This document shows positions 8,692 through 17,874 of a stretch of 64,000 nucleotides of DNA, in pieces (within the stretch, counting starts at the first letter, position 1; each line of letters starts with the position of its first letter). Source of the stretch: Izhakiella capsodis. GTDB taxonomy: Bacteria > Pseudomonadota > Gammaproteobacteria > Enterobacterales > Enterobacteriaceae. Below the pieces are notes generated by a model, which was not told where the DNA came from, made no database searches, and saw nothing but the letters and a program-made list of their open reading frames with translations. A program made the position numbers and the translations under genes. Location: the NCBI RefSeq assembly GCF_900115045.1, contig NZ_FOVC01000010.1, positions 47,174 through 111,173 of the forward strand. The letters are read 5' to 3'.

Positions 8692-11256
8692 GTGAAATTT
8701 GTAGAATATCTTATTCGGAATTTTTTGCTCTTAAGCAAACCCAGAAGGCTGCTGGTAAGCGTTCTGATTGCAATGCTGTTCTTTTCTAATGAAGGATATG
8801 CCAGTGACGCTAAAATTAATATGAATGATGTTCAGTTCAATACTAGTTTGCTGAGTATAAAGGATAAAAATCGCATTGACTTAAGCGATTTCTCCCAGGC
8901 AGGTTATATTATGCCGGGCTCTTATACCTTTGCTATTCGTATTAATGATCAGCAAGGTTCCTTGTCGGACGAGAGTATTAACTGGGTAGTGCCGGATAAT
9001 GCGCCAAAAGAGAGTGTTCCCTGCCTGACATCGGCGTTGGTAGGTAAACTGGGACTCAAATCAGGTATAGCTTCGCACCTCAGGTGGTGGCATCACAACC
9101 AATGCTTGCGGCTGTCGAGTCTGCCAGGTATGACGGCTCGCGGCGATCTGGCAAAAGAAACGCTCTTCCTGGAGATCCCTCTGGAAGATATGGCCTACCA
9201 GGAGCCGGGTTGGGATCCCCCCTCTCGTTGGGATAACGGTATCACTGGCGCTCTGTTTGATTATTATGTGGCCGGACAGAGTACTACTAGCCTGTCTTCC
9301 TCCGGGGGAACAAATAACACGCTCTCTGGCAATGGAACCGTTGGTGCCAATTGGGGGCCATGGCGATTCAGGGCGGACTGGCAGGCTGACTACGATACTG
9401 CTCAGGGAGAGAAGCCGGTTCATCATTGGGTTTGGAGTCGTTACTATGCCTATCGTGCGTTGCCCCAAATCGATGCTTCGCTGACGCTGGGCCAAAACTC
9501 GCTGTATTCAGATATTTTTGACAGTTTCAATTTTACTGGTTTTAGCCTGGTCTCTGATGACGATATGTTGCCTCCCAATCTTCGGGGGTATGCCCCGGAA
9601 GTCACGGGCGTGGCTAAAACAAACGCCAGAGTCATTATCAGCCAGCAGGGTCGAATTCTGGAACAAACGCAGGTCGGTGCCGGGCCATTTCGCATTGATA
9701 ATCTGAGTAATATGATCAGCGGTACGCTGGATGTCAGGGTAGAGGAGCAGGATGGTAGCGTAAAAACGTTTACCGTGAACACCGACAGTGTCCCCTATCT
9801 GACCCGACCGGGTCAGATGCGTTATAAAATAGCTGCAGGTCGGCCATCGGATGACCAGTATCATGACGATGGTCCGGCTTTTGCTTCCGGTGAGTTATCC
9901 TGGGGGGTCGATAATGGCTGGTCGCTGTACGGGGGAGCGATTGGTAGTGAAGATTATAATGCTTTGTCACTCGGTATGGGGCGTGATCTTGAGGATTTCG
10001 GGGCGATATCGCTGGATGCGACGCAGTCTTATGCCCGGTTGCCTGGTGGGAGTGGCATCCGAACCGGTGGATCATACCGGCTGAGTTACTCAAAAGATTT
10101 CAATGCAACCGACAGTGAAATCACGTTTGCCGGTTACCGTTTTTCCGAACGTCACTTCATGGATATGCAGGATTTCCTTGACGCCCGTGCGGGGCTCCTC
10201 TCGGGTAGACGCAGCAAAAATATGTACACCCTGTCATTAAATCAGCAAATTCCGGCGTTAAAACTGAGTCTGTATCTGGACTACAGTCACCAGACTTACT
10301 GGGACAGTCCGGAGAACGATCGCTACACCTTCACGCTGGCGCACGATTTCAACCTCGGCTTGCTGCAAAACCTGAGCCTCTCTTTTACGGCTTACAAAAA
10401 CAATTCTTTAGGGATGGTGGATAACGGCATGTATCTGTCCCTGTCTATGCCCTGGGGAGGTAATGGATCAATGAGTTACAGCGGCACAACCGCTTATGGT
10501 GAAAATACACAGCAAATAAGTTATTACAATCAAATGGATAACAACAACAGCTATCAGATGAGCGTGGGCGAAACTAACGGTGTTGCAACGGGCAGCGCTG
10601 ACTGGGAGCAGGATACAGATTTTACCCATATTGACTCGAATGTCAGCTATCAATCTGGCAGTTACCGTACTCTTGGTCTCTCAGCCAGTGGTGGCCTCAC
10701 CCTGACCTCTAAGGGAGCGGCTTTCAGCAGGATCGATCGACCTGGCGGAACCCGCCTTCTTATCGGCACTGACGGAGTGGCGGGCATACCGCTTCAGGGG
10801 AACGGTGCAGACACCTTGACCAACCGTTTTGGCGACGCGGTAATTACGGATATCGATAGCTACACCCCTAACTGGGTGCGAGTTGATCTCAACAAGCTAC
10901 CGGCTAATGCCGAAGTTGCCAATACGGAAGTGGAGGCAACGCTGACAGCAGGGGCAATTGGCTACCGTAAGTTCAATGTTGTATCAGGGCAGAAAGGGAT
11001 GGTCACTATCCGTCTGGCAGACGGTTCTTATCCTCCTTTTGGTGCCACGGTAGAAGATAGCCACCATCAGGACGCGGGGATCATCAGTAATGAGGGAAAC
11101 GTCTACCTGAGTGGTATGCATAAAGGTGAACGGATGTCGGTGATGAGTGAGGGTGGCGTCTACTGTACCGTGCAGCTGCCTTCTCTTCTGCCTGCGGAAA
11201 CCTTTCAACAGGGACTACTGTTGCCTTGCTACGTAGCTAAAAAGTTTACGCATTAA
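8692..11256 (+). CDS. outer-membrane fimbrial usher
   Basis: Usher of the FimD/PapC family: a 24-strand outer-membrane barrel that recruits chaperone-subunit complexes and extrudes the pilus. 854 residues is normal. The N-terminal domain (after a signal segment ending EGYAS) begins FNTSLL with IDLSDFSQAGYIMPGSY, the plug/barrel part contains RGYAPEVTGVAKTNARV and DLSNMI-like motifs, and the C-terminal domain has a Cys pair (VYCTVQLP and LLPCYV). The GTG at 8692 was taken as start because it gives a signal peptide; the ribosome binding site is poor and an internal ATG near residue 28 is an alternative. Confidence 0.92.
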   Translation: MKFVEYLIRNFLLLSKPRRLLVSVLIAMLFFSNEGYASDAKINMNDVQFNTSLLSIKDKNRIDLSDFSQAGYIMPGSYTFAIRINDQQGSLSDESINWVVPDNAPKESVPCLTSALVGKLGLKSGIASHLRWWHHNQCLRLSSLPGMTARGDLAKETLFLEIPLEDMAYQEPGWDPPSRWDNGITGALFDYYVAGQSTTSLSSSGGTNNTLSGNGTVGANWGPWRFRADWQADYDTAQGEKPVHHWVWSRYYAYRALPQIDASLTLGQNSLYSDIFDSFNFTGFSLVSDDDMLPPNLRGYAPEVTGVAKTNARVIISQQGRILEQTQVGAGPFRIDNLSNMISGTLDVRVEEQDGSVKTFTVNTDSVPYLTRPGQMRYKIAAGRPSDDQYHDDGPAFASGELSWGVDNGWSLYGGAIGSEDYNALSLGMGRDLEDFGAISLDATQSYARLPGGSGIRTGGSYRLSYSKDFNATDSEITFAGYRFSERHFMDMQDFLDARAGLLSGRRSKNMYTLSLNQQIPALKLSLYLDYSHQTYWDSPENDRYTFTLAHDFNLGLLQNLSLSFTAYKNNSLGMVDNGMYLSLSMPWGGNGSMSYSGTTAYGENTQQISYYNQMDNNNSYQMSVGETNGVATGSADWEQDTDFTHIDSNVSYQSGSYRTLGLSASGGLTLTSKGAAFSRIDRPGGTRLLIGTDGVAGIPLQGNGADTLTNRFGDAVITDIDSYTPNWVRVDLNKLPANAEVANTEVEATLTAGAIGYRKFNVVSGQKGMVTIRLADGSYPPFGATVEDSHHQDAGIISNEGNVYLSGMHKGERMSVMSEGGVYCTVQLPSLLPAETFQQGLLLPCYVAKKFTH

Positions 11257-11282
11257 TAATCGACAAGTTTAAGGTGTAGATC

Positions 11283-12023
11283 ATGATAAAGCCTTGTTTT
11301 ACCGCTCGTCTTTATGCGGTACTCATTCTCAGCAGTCTGATAGCAACGCCGGCTTGTGCGGCCCTCGAGTTAGATCGTACTCGGGTGATATTTAATGGGG
11401 GGGATAGTTCAATGAGCCTCAGTGTAACGAATGAGAACAAAGCGTTACCTTATCTGGCTCAGGCCTGGGTGGAAGATCCACAGGGACACACGCAAAATCT
11501 GCCGCTTACCGCGCTGCCGCCCATTCAGCGTATTGAACCGGGGGCTCAAAGTCAGGTTATTTTGCAGGCGCTACCGTCTGTCAAAAACCTGCCCCAGGAT
11601 CGTGAGAGTCTGTTCTATTTTAATCTGCGGGAAATTCCACCACGCAGCAATAAACCGGACACGCTGCAACTGGCGCTGCAGACTCGCATTAAATTGTTTT
11701 ATCGCCCGGCAACGTTAAGAGCAAACAATGGCGAAGCGCCCTGGCAGAATCAGCTGACACTGACGGCGGTGGGCAACCACTACCGGGTCAATAATCCAAC
11801 CGGATATTACATTACCCTGGTGGAAGCACAGCAGCATATCAACGGACCCGCAGAGAAAACGTTTTCCCCGCTGATGGTCTCGCCGGATGACAGCATGGCA
11901 CTAACCGGGGTGACCGGAAGCGCTCCTGTTCTGACCTATATCAATGATTACGGCGGCGATGTGAAGCTGGCTTTTCACTGCACAGGAAAAACGTGCGCCG
12001 CTTCTTCGGTTCAGGGCGGCTGA
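11283..12023 (+). CDS. periplasmic fimbrial chaperone (PapD family)
   Basis: Immunoglobulin-like chaperone that caps pilin subunits in the periplasm by donor-strand complementation. The 246-residue precursor has a signal peptide (cleavage near ACA-ALELDRTRVIF). It shows the conserved TRVIFNGG motif, alternating hydrophobic residues of strand G1, and the signature FYFNLREIPPRSN that contains the subunit-anchoring region. A ribosome binding site AAGGTG precedes the ATG. It sits directly after the usher, as is usual. Confidence 0.93.
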   Translation: MIKPCFTARLYAVLILSSLIATPACAALELDRTRVIFNGGDSSMSLSVTNENKALPYLAQAWVEDPQGHTQNLPLTALPPIQRIEPGAQSQVILQALPSVKNLPQDRESLFYFNLREIPPRSNKPDTLQLALQTRIKLFYRPATLRANNGEAPWQNQLTLTAVGNHYRVNNPTGYYITLVEAQQHINGPAEKTFSPLMVSPDDSMALTGVTGSAPVLTYINDYGGDVKLAFHCTGKTCAASSVQGG

Positions 12024-12100
12024 GAATTTTTACATGTTTACGACTGAAAACCTGCCGGGAGATATCTCACCGCAGGAAAGCAAGCAGGAAAAAGAGAGTG

Positions 12101-12619
12101 ATGAATGAGCTACGACGCCAGTTTGCTGACCGGGTATTGCGGTATGCCCCGATGCTGTTAGGGCTGTTAACTGGCTGTGTTCATGCGGCCACTGAAACAG
12201 ACTCTTTAAATGTGGCGGTAAAAGCCACGATCGATATCCCACCTTGTATTATTAATGGGGGCGCGGCCTCGGATGTGGATTTTGGCAAGGAGCTGGTCAC
12301 TACCAGGGTGAATGGCAGCAATTATACTACGCCTATTGATTATGTCTTGTACTGCGTTGGTGATACCGGGTCGGCGCTGAGAATACAGATCAGTGGTACC
12401 GGTGCCAGCTTCGATCCGACCGTTTTACAGATCCCCGGCCAGCCAAACATGGCTATTGAGATCCTCAATGGGACGACCAAGCTTCCACTCAATAGCTGGC
12501 TCAACTTCACAAACGGATCGCCGCCAGTCCTACAGGCAGTACCCGTTAAGAAAGCAGGCAGTCAATTGACTACTGGGCCATTTGAAGCCAGTGCGACATT
12601 GTCAGTAGCGTATCAGTAG
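12101..12619 (+). CDS. minor fimbrial subunit 1
   Basis: A 172-residue pilin-like protein with a signal peptide (cleavage near VHA-ATETD). The domain shows PPCIINGG, one intrachain Cys pair and a C-terminal ASATLSVAYQ. It closely resembles the next gene in the region PPVLQAVPVKK, so the two are paralogues, probably adaptor subunits near the tip. The start at 12101 was preferred over the upstream extension because of AGGAAAAAGAGAG just before it and the signal peptide. The stop lies in an 11-base tandem duplication. Confidence 0.85.
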   Translation: MNELRRQFADRVLRYAPMLLGLLTGCVHAATETDSLNVAVKATIDIPPCIINGGAASDVDFGKELVTTRVNGSNYTTPIDYVLYCVGDTGSALRIQISGTGASFDPTVLQIPGQPNMAIEILNGTTKLPLNSWLNFTNGSPPVLQAVPVKKAGSQLTTGPFEASATLSVAYQ

Positions 12620-12625
12620 CGTATC
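12604..12625 (+). repeat. 11-base tandem duplication at the junction of two minor pilin genes
   Basis: The unit AGTAGCGTATC occurs twice in a row, spanning the stop codon of minor subunit 1. Removing one unit would delete that stop and join the reading frame to the ATG of the next gene. Confidence 0.9.
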
Positions 12626-12627
12626 AG

Positions 12628-13167
12628 ATGAGTAATCAGACAACAGGATTCTGCCTTCTGGCGACGCTAATGTTATACAGCCTGGCGGGCCGTGCCGAGG
12701 ATATCTCTTTCTACCAGGCTATGAGTGGGCCATCGCCGAACAAGAGTGTTCCGGTTACTTTTCACGGTACCCTGAATGCGCCTCCGGTATGTTACATCAA
12801 TGGAGATGGCGATGTGGTTGATGTGAATTTCGGTAATTCTGTGGCTATAAGTAACATTAACGGCGAGAATTATATGCAACCTCTCAATTACCAGATCATT
12901 TGCCGGGGCACCACACCTGTGGGCATGGTTTTACTGACCTTTTCGGCGAGTGCAACCCCTTTTGACACTTCAGCTGTGCAAACCACGATCCCCGGACTGG
13001 GTATTCGGATACTGGAAAGTGGTACGCCCGTCGTGTTTGGAAAAGGTATTCTGGTCAATCCAAAATCACCGCCGGTATTACAAGCGGTACCAGTTAAGCA
13101 GACGGGCATCTCGCTGCAAGATGGCAATTTTGAGGCGGCAGCAACCCTGCGTGCTGACTATCAGTGA
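12628..13167 (+). CDS. minor fimbrial subunit 2
   Basis: A 179-residue pilin-like protein with a signal peptide (cleavage near GRA-EDISF). It has the PPVCYINGDG motif, a second Cys in the segment IICRGTTP, and ends AATLRADYQ. Similar to minor subunit 1 along its length. It starts 8 bases after the previous stop and lacks its own strong ribosome binding site, so it is probably translated by coupling. Confidence 0.85.
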   Translation: MSNQTTGFCLLATLMLYSLAGRAEDISFYQAMSGPSPNKSVPVTFHGTLNAPPVCYINGDGDVVDVNFGNSVAISNINGENYMQPLNYQIICRGTTPVGMVLLTFSASATPFDTSAVQTTIPGLGIRILESGTPVVFGKGILVNPKSPPVLQAVPVKQTGISLQDGNFEAAATLRADYQ

Positions 13168-13174
13168 GTAAGCA

Positions 13175-13708
13175 ATGAAAGCGCTGATATGCCTGCTGGT
13201 GGGGTCAGGGCTAACGAGCGTGATTTTTGCTGCTCAGCCACAGGGTAACAACAACGTGCAGTTTCATGGCACGTTGGTTACTGCGCCGTGCGTCATTCCT
13301 CCTGGGGAACAGAATATCACGCTGGCTTTTGGAACGATTCCGGATAAGCAGCTGTACGCTGATATTCGTACTCCCGACTCGCCCTTTTCAATACATTTGA
13401 CGCACTGTAATACAAAAGCGATGAAAACGGTCATGGTGAGCCTTGTCGGGGCAGAAAGCCGGGCCATTCCAGGGCTGCTGGCGCTGGATGCGGGGAGCAC
13501 AGCAAAGGGCATTGCCATCGGACTGGAAACCGCTGGAGGGCAACCGCTGAAGCTGAACCAGGAGACCCCGGCACAGAAACTATCAGATGGAGATAACACC
13601 ATCCAGCTGGAGGCATATGTCATGGGTGAGCCTGCAGCACTGGCAGATATGTCCCTGAAAGACGGTAATTTTCAGGCCACAGCCACCTTCATGTTGACCT
13701 ATGAATAG
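13175..13708 (+). CDS. minor fimbrial subunit 3
   Basis: A 177-residue pilin with a signal peptide (cleavage near IFA-AQPQ). The mature part starts NNVQFHGTLVTAPCVIPPG, has the LTHC second Cys and ends GNFQATATFMLTYE, with the penultimate Tyr of the pilin fold. It is more like PapA/PapK type subunits than the two preceding genes. It could be an alternative shaft pilin or an adaptor. Confidence 0.85.
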   Translation: MKALICLLVGSGLTSVIFAAQPQGNNNVQFHGTLVTAPCVIPPGEQNITLAFGTIPDKQLYADIRTPDSPFSIHLTHCNTKAMKTVMVSLVGAESRAIPGLLALDAGSTAKGIAIGLETAGGQPLKLNQETPAQKLSDGDNTIQLEAYVMGEPAALADMSLKDGNFQATATFMLTYE

Positions 13709-13758
13709 CGATCTTAGCTTCTTTAGTTATTGGTTTTTACTTCGGGGGAGGAAAATAA

Positions 13759-14649
13759 ATGAGCAAAATACTTTTCGTCATGATGATGATGGTCACATTA
13801 TTCTGCTCCGGCTGGCCCACATCTTGTTGCGCCGCGCTGATTGATATTACTGGAATAACACCTGATGGGCCATGTACACCGCAGCAAGTAGAAGCACAGG
13901 GATACTGTAACTACAATGTGCACTGGAGGATTGGACACCCATCTGGAACTTGGCCACCCGTTGGCCAGTATATCGCTTTAGCTCAGAACTCAGATATAAA
14001 CAGCCCCTTAAACAGCGCATTGTCAGAACCACAAACGGTGTGGGGCCAGTGGTATAAGGTTGAGCTTGGTAGTTGGTTCACTTCCTACCGTATCGCTGAT
14101 TATTCATCCTGGAGTGACCTTCAAAGCGCCATCGAAAAAGATTATGGAACTCAGGGTATCAGCGCGGATGTGCAGAGTTTACCCGGATCACGGTATGCTT
14201 GCGCACAAATAGTGTCTTATAACTCGACAGATACTAACTATGATCTTTACGGTGTTTCTGGCCTGCCAGGTAGCGCATGTGTGCCTATCCCTGCAATACA
14301 AAATGCCTGCTTTTTTCAGACAAGCACCATAGAACTTAATCATGGGGTATTACTTCCTTCGCAAATGATGGGGCATCAGGCCAGGACCAGCGTCACTGCA
14401 GTTTGTAGCCAATCGGCACACGCGGTGATTTATGGCCCGGGTGCCGTTCCTCTGGAGAGCGAAAATTACCAGTACTCAATACCCAGCCAAATCAGTATCG
14501 ATGGACAGACGCTGAACAACAAAGGAGTGAAATTAAAGCTTAAGGCAGGGGAGAACACGATTGATGTGGGAGATACCCTGGAGGGAACGACCGAGGAAGG
14601 CGGAGGCGTTTATACGGGATCGACAGTACTCATAATCAGTATTCTCTAA
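13759..14649 (+). CDS. putative two-domain fimbrial tip adhesin
   Basis: Last gene of the fimbrial operon, 296 residues with a signal peptide (cleavage near CCA-ALIDITG). The N-terminal half (about 25-175; HWRIGHPSGTWP, WGQWYKVELGSW) is not a pilin and is rich in aromatic residues, as expected of a lectin domain. The C-terminal half from CFFQTSTIELNHG resembles a pilin domain and ends in TVLIISIL. Position, length and architecture resemble the tip adhesins of Pap/Mrp-type fimbriae; histidines near 55-60 recall the metal site of MrpH. The receptor cannot be predicted. Confidence 0.7.
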   Translation: MSKILFVMMMMVTLFCSGWPTSCCAALIDITGITPDGPCTPQQVEAQGYCNYNVHWRIGHPSGTWPPVGQYIALAQNSDINSPLNSALSEPQTVWGQWYKVELGSWFTSYRIADYSSWSDLQSAIEKDYGTQGISADVQSLPGSRYACAQIVSYNSTDTNYDLYGVSGLPGSACVPIPAIQNACFFQTSTIELNHGVLLPSQMMGHQARTSVTAVCSQSAHAVIYGPGAVPLESENYQYSIPSQISIDGQTLNNKGVKLKLKAGENTIDVGDTLEGTTEEGGGVYTGSTVLIISIL

Positions 14650-14784
14650 ATCCGGTATCACTCTTCAAAAATGATCCCAGATGAGCCAGAGTTCAGGCAT
14701 ACGATTCTCTGCTTCAGATGGCACCCTCCGCAAAAAAAAACGGCTGCAACGATGGCCAGTTACGTCTGTTAATTCCTGCAGCGG

Positions 14785-15450
14785 TCAGAAATGGGTAAGC
14801 TGCCAGCCACGCTCACGCCACAGCGCTGGCAGGGTGTCCAGGCTATAGAACGGCGTTATCCGCGGGTGGTCGAGCGGCGGGTTGTGGGCGTCGGCACAGT
14901 AGTAAAACACTGGAATGTTAGCGGCGATCCCTGCTTTCGCCCCAGCTTCTGAATCGTCGACCAGAATACAGGCTGAGAGTGGCACTCGCATACTCTGAGC
15001 GGCATGTTGCATGAGTTTAGGATCGGGTTTCCAGGCGTTAATGTCATAGCCACTAAACAACTTGTCACCGAAGTACGGCAGCATGCCGGTTAGCCCAAGG
15101 GAGTGCTGCATCTTCTGGACGGTTCCGTTAGACACCACGCATTTTCCTACTTTGATTTGAGCGATCAGATCCTTAGCGCCGGCAATCGGTTGCAGATGCA
15201 GATCGAACAGGCGTGCTACTTCCGCCCGGTAAAGTGGCTCAAAGTTTTCCAGCCGCACTGCTTTTTCGTAGCGCGCACAGACATCATTAACAATGTCGTA
15301 GAGTTGCACTCCTTTATATTTTTCGAACATCGTCTGCACAGAGAGCGTGATGTCATAACGCTCAAAGGTATTCACATAGGCTTGCGTACAGATCGCTTCG
15401 CTATCTACTAAGGTTCCATCGCAATCGAAAAATATGCATGAAATCGCCAT
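14785..15450 (-). CDS. yieH: HAD-family phosphatase YieH
   Basis: A 221-residue haloacid dehalogenase-like phosphatase. The four HAD motifs are visible: DCDGTLVDSE (motif I, nucleophile Asp), SNGT (motif II), KPDP (motif III) and LVDDSEAG (motif IV). E. coli YieH dephosphorylates 6-phosphogluconate and related sugars, and the neighbouring divergent adeP matches the E. coli order, so orthology is likely. It converges with the fimbrial operon. Confidence 0.88.
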   Translation of the reverse strand: MAISCIFFDCDGTLVDSEAICTQAYVNTFERYDITLSVQTMFEKYKGVQLYDIVNDVCARYEKAVRLENFEPLYRAEVARLFDLHLQPIAGAKDLIAQIKVGKCVVSNGTVQKMQHSLGLTGMLPYFGDKLFSGYDINAWKPDPKLMQHAAQSMRVPLSACILVDDSEAGAKAGIAANIPVFYYCADAHNPPLDHPRITPFYSLDTLPALWRERGWQLTHF

Positions 15451-15518
15451 CGGACTTATCCTCTTTACAGAGCGTTATGGATTAACACTTTAACGTGATG
15501 ATTAAGGATTGCGACCGA

Positions 15519-15534
15519 TAACGTGCTTTTGCGT
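15519..15534 (+). promoter_or_regulatory. possible PurR half-site upstream of adeP
   Basis: The right half TTTTGCGT matches the PurR operator (consensus ACGCAAACGTTTGCGT) at seven of eight positions; the left half is poor. E. coli adeP is a known PurR target, so a diverged operator is plausible here, but the match alone is weak. Confidence 0.25.
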
Positions 15535-15603
15535 AAAAATCCTCAATTCACGTATTTTGGTATAGGATAGCCAGCGCAAAATCTACCAGTGCGGAATCAA
15601 ACT

Positions 15604-16911
15604 ATGAATAATCAAGGGCTGCTACAGCGTCTGTTTAAATTGCAGGAACATGGCACCACTGCTCGAACCGAAGTTGTCGCGGGGATGACGACTTTTCTGA
15701 CGATGGTTTATATCGTCTTTGTTAACCCCCAAATTCTTGGCGTTGCCGGGATGAATACCCAGGCCGTATTCGTTACTACCTGTCTGATCGCCGCTTTTGG
15801 CAGCATTCTGATGGGGCTGGTTGCCAATTTGCCAGTCGCGCTGGCTCCGGCGATGGGCCTTAATGCCTTTTTTGCCTTTGTGGTGGTTGGCGCGATGGGT
15901 ATCTCCTGGCAGGTCGGCATGGGCGCTATTTTTTGGGGCGCTTTCGGCCTGCTGCTTTTAACGCTTTTCCGCATTCGCTACTGGGTGATTGCTAATATTC
16001 CGCTTAGCCTGCGCGTTGGTATCAGCAGCGGCATCGGTTTGTTGATTGCGATGATCGGCCTTAAGAACGCTGGGATCGTGGTGGCAAATAAAGACACGCT
16101 GGTAGCAGTAGGCGATCTGACGTCACACAGCGTTATTCTGGGTGCGGTTGGCTTTTTCATCATTGCTATCCTTGCTTCGCGCAACGTACACGTCGCGGTA
16201 CTCATTTCGATTGTCATCACCACCTTTATTGGTTGGTTGCTGGGTGACGTGAAATACAGCGGGGTGTTTTCTCTGCCGACTAACATCGGCGAGGTGATTG
16301 GGCAGGCTAATCTCAAGGATTCGTTTCACCTCAACATGGCGGGTATCATCTTTTCGTTCATGCTGGTTAACCTGTTCGACTCCTCAGGTACACTTATCGG
16401 CGTGACTGATAAAGCCGGTCTGACCGATGAGAAGGGTACCTTCCCGCGTATGAAGCAGGCGCTATACGTAGACAGTATTAGCTCGGTAGCAGGAGCTTAC
16501 GCCGGCACTTCTTCCGTCACCGCTTTTATTGAAAGCTCTTCCGGCGTTTCGGTTGGTGGGCGTACCGGCATGATGGCAGTGGTAACCGGTATTTTATTCT
16601 TGCTGGTGATGTTCCTGTCGCCGCTGGCCGCCATGGTTCCGGCCTATGCTGCAGCCGGTGCGCTTATCTATGTTGGCGTGCTGATGACATCGTCACTTTC
16701 GCGCGTGCAGTGGGATGATTTAACCGAAGCGGTACCCGCTTTTGTCACCGCGGCGATGATGCCGTTCAGCTTTTCGATAACTGAAGGCATCGCGCTGGGC
16801 TTTATTAGCTACTGCGTAATGAAGCTGGGAACCGGCCGCTGGCGTGAAATTAGCCCTTGCGTGATAGCCGTAGCAATTTTGTTTATCTGTAAAATAGCGC
16901 TTATCGGTTAA
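15604..16911 (+). CDS. adeP: adenine permease AdeP (NCS2/AzgA family)
   Basis: Inner-membrane proton symporter for adenine. The 435-residue protein closely follows E. coli AdeP (YieG): the N-terminus LFKLQEHGTTARTEVVAG, the substrate-site segment NLFDSSGTLIGVTDKAG, the ESSSGVSVGGRTG motif and about twelve membrane segments are all present. The ATG at 15604 was preferred over an upstream GTG at 15589, with GCGGAA as a weak ribosome binding site. It is divergent from yieH. Confidence 0.93.
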   Translation: MNNQGLLQRLFKLQEHGTTARTEVVAGMTTFLTMVYIVFVNPQILGVAGMNTQAVFVTTCLIAAFGSILMGLVANLPVALAPAMGLNAFFAFVVVGAMGISWQVGMGAIFWGAFGLLLLTLFRIRYWVIANIPLSLRVGISSGIGLLIAMIGLKNAGIVVANKDTLVAVGDLTSHSVILGAVGFFIIAILASRNVHVAVLISIVITTFIGWLLGDVKYSGVFSLPTNIGEVIGQANLKDSFHLNMAGIIFSFMLVNLFDSSGTLIGVTDKAGLTDEKGTFPRMKQALYVDSISSVAGAYAGTSSVTAFIESSSGVSVGGRTGMMAVVTGILFLLVMFLSPLAAMVPAYAAAGALIYVGVLMTSSLSRVQWDDLTEAVPAFVTAAMMPFSFSITEGIALGFISYCVMKLGTGRWREISPCVIAVAILFICKIALIG

Positions 16912-16920
16912 CGTCGTATC

Positions 16921-17661
16921 CTACAACTGCAGCGTACGCTGGGATGGCAAACTGGTCAGCCTGAGCGTACGCGGCCCCATATTACGCTGATGTATACAGA
17001 TATCCCGCAGCGCATTCCAGCCGGAATGCTGGCTGAATTCCCACAGGTGTAACCGATCGCAATCGGGTGAAAGCGCACACGACCAGACCATCAGAGGCTC
17101 GACGTCGCAGATGGCCTGAATATTTGGTAGTGTGACAGAGCGTAGTCGTCCCGATGCAGGGTGCAGGCTTAGCGAACTTATGCCATTGGCGCCTTCACCG
17201 GTAAGTTTTAGTACGCTTTGGCGTAACGTCCATATCTGTGTCGCTGCTTCAATTTTATCATGCTGGGCATTAATCCATGCCTGCTCAGCGGAAGAGAGCA
17301 CTTGTTCGAGGTGCTCTTTAGCCTGCCGACTGTGAGCGCGAATTATCTCCATATCCAGTCCGGCGCGACACTGCTCGTCTGCCAGTAAAACGCCGGCAAT
17401 ATTACCGGCACAGGCCAGACTAAAGTCAGGCAGACGTGGATCGGCAAAGCAGGGACGCCCGGAGCTGGTAGTGATGAGGTCAGGCAAGGTAGAAAAGCCA
17501 TAAATGTGCTGCATAAGCTCAGCAAGCAGTGCCCTGACAGCCAGAAAGCGTTCGCGTCGACGTACGGAGAACCGATCTGTATGGGCGATCAGCCCTGCCG
17601 AAAGGCGATGAGTAGGGGTTTTTCCAGGTGAAAAGGTACATCGTGCAAAATGACTGGCCAT
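16921..17661 (-). CDS. yieE: 4'-phosphopantetheinyl transferase family protein YieE
   Basis: A 246-residue member of the Sfp/AcpS-type transferases, which move the phosphopantetheine arm from coenzyme A onto carrier proteins. The metal-binding motif GLDMEII (about residues 120-126) replaces the usual GxDxE, and the second motif is IWTLRQSVLKLTGEG rather than the common WxxKEAxxK. The loss of the KEA glutamate may weaken activity. Location between adeP and mnmE corresponds to yieE in E. coli. No carrier-protein gene lies nearby, so the target is unknown. Confidence 0.75.
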   Translation of the reverse strand: MASHFARCTFSPGKTPTHRLSAGLIAHTDRFSVRRRERFLAVRALLAELMQHIYGFSTLPDLITTSSGRPCFADPRLPDFSLACAGNIAGVLLADEQCRAGLDMEIIRAHSRQAKEHLEQVLSSAEQAWINAQHDKIEAATQIWTLRQSVLKLTGEGANGISSLSLHPASGRLRSVTLPNIQAICDVEPLMVWSCALSPDCDRLHLWEFSQHSGWNALRDICIHQRNMGPRTLRLTSLPSQRTLQL

Positions 17662-17809
17662 CTGTCGCTCCGTGAAAATGGACTGATAATCATTGCCGGT
17701 AATGCAGGAATTATCTTAGCTTAATTCATCTTCTGCTTATCGCTAAAATTCTTTTAGAGTTTAGCAACGACGGAGAGCTGAAAGAAATAATTTTAACCTC
17801 AAAGCTCAT

Positions 17810-17833
17810 GCGGGTTATATCAGACTAACCCGC
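17810..17833 (-). terminator. hairpin downstream of mnmE
   Basis: A perfect eight-base stem, GCGGGTTA with TAACCCGC, around an eight-base loop lies about 40 bases after the mnmE stop. The following T-run on the minus strand is weak, so it may be a modest terminator. Confidence 0.55.
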
Positions 17834-17874
17834 GTTATGGATGGCTTGTTGGGATGCTCAATATAAGTGATTAC

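Noticed and set aside
17680..17705. Fur box upstream of yieE (TGATAATCATT)
   Set aside because: Only one half of the 19-base consensus fits; too weak.
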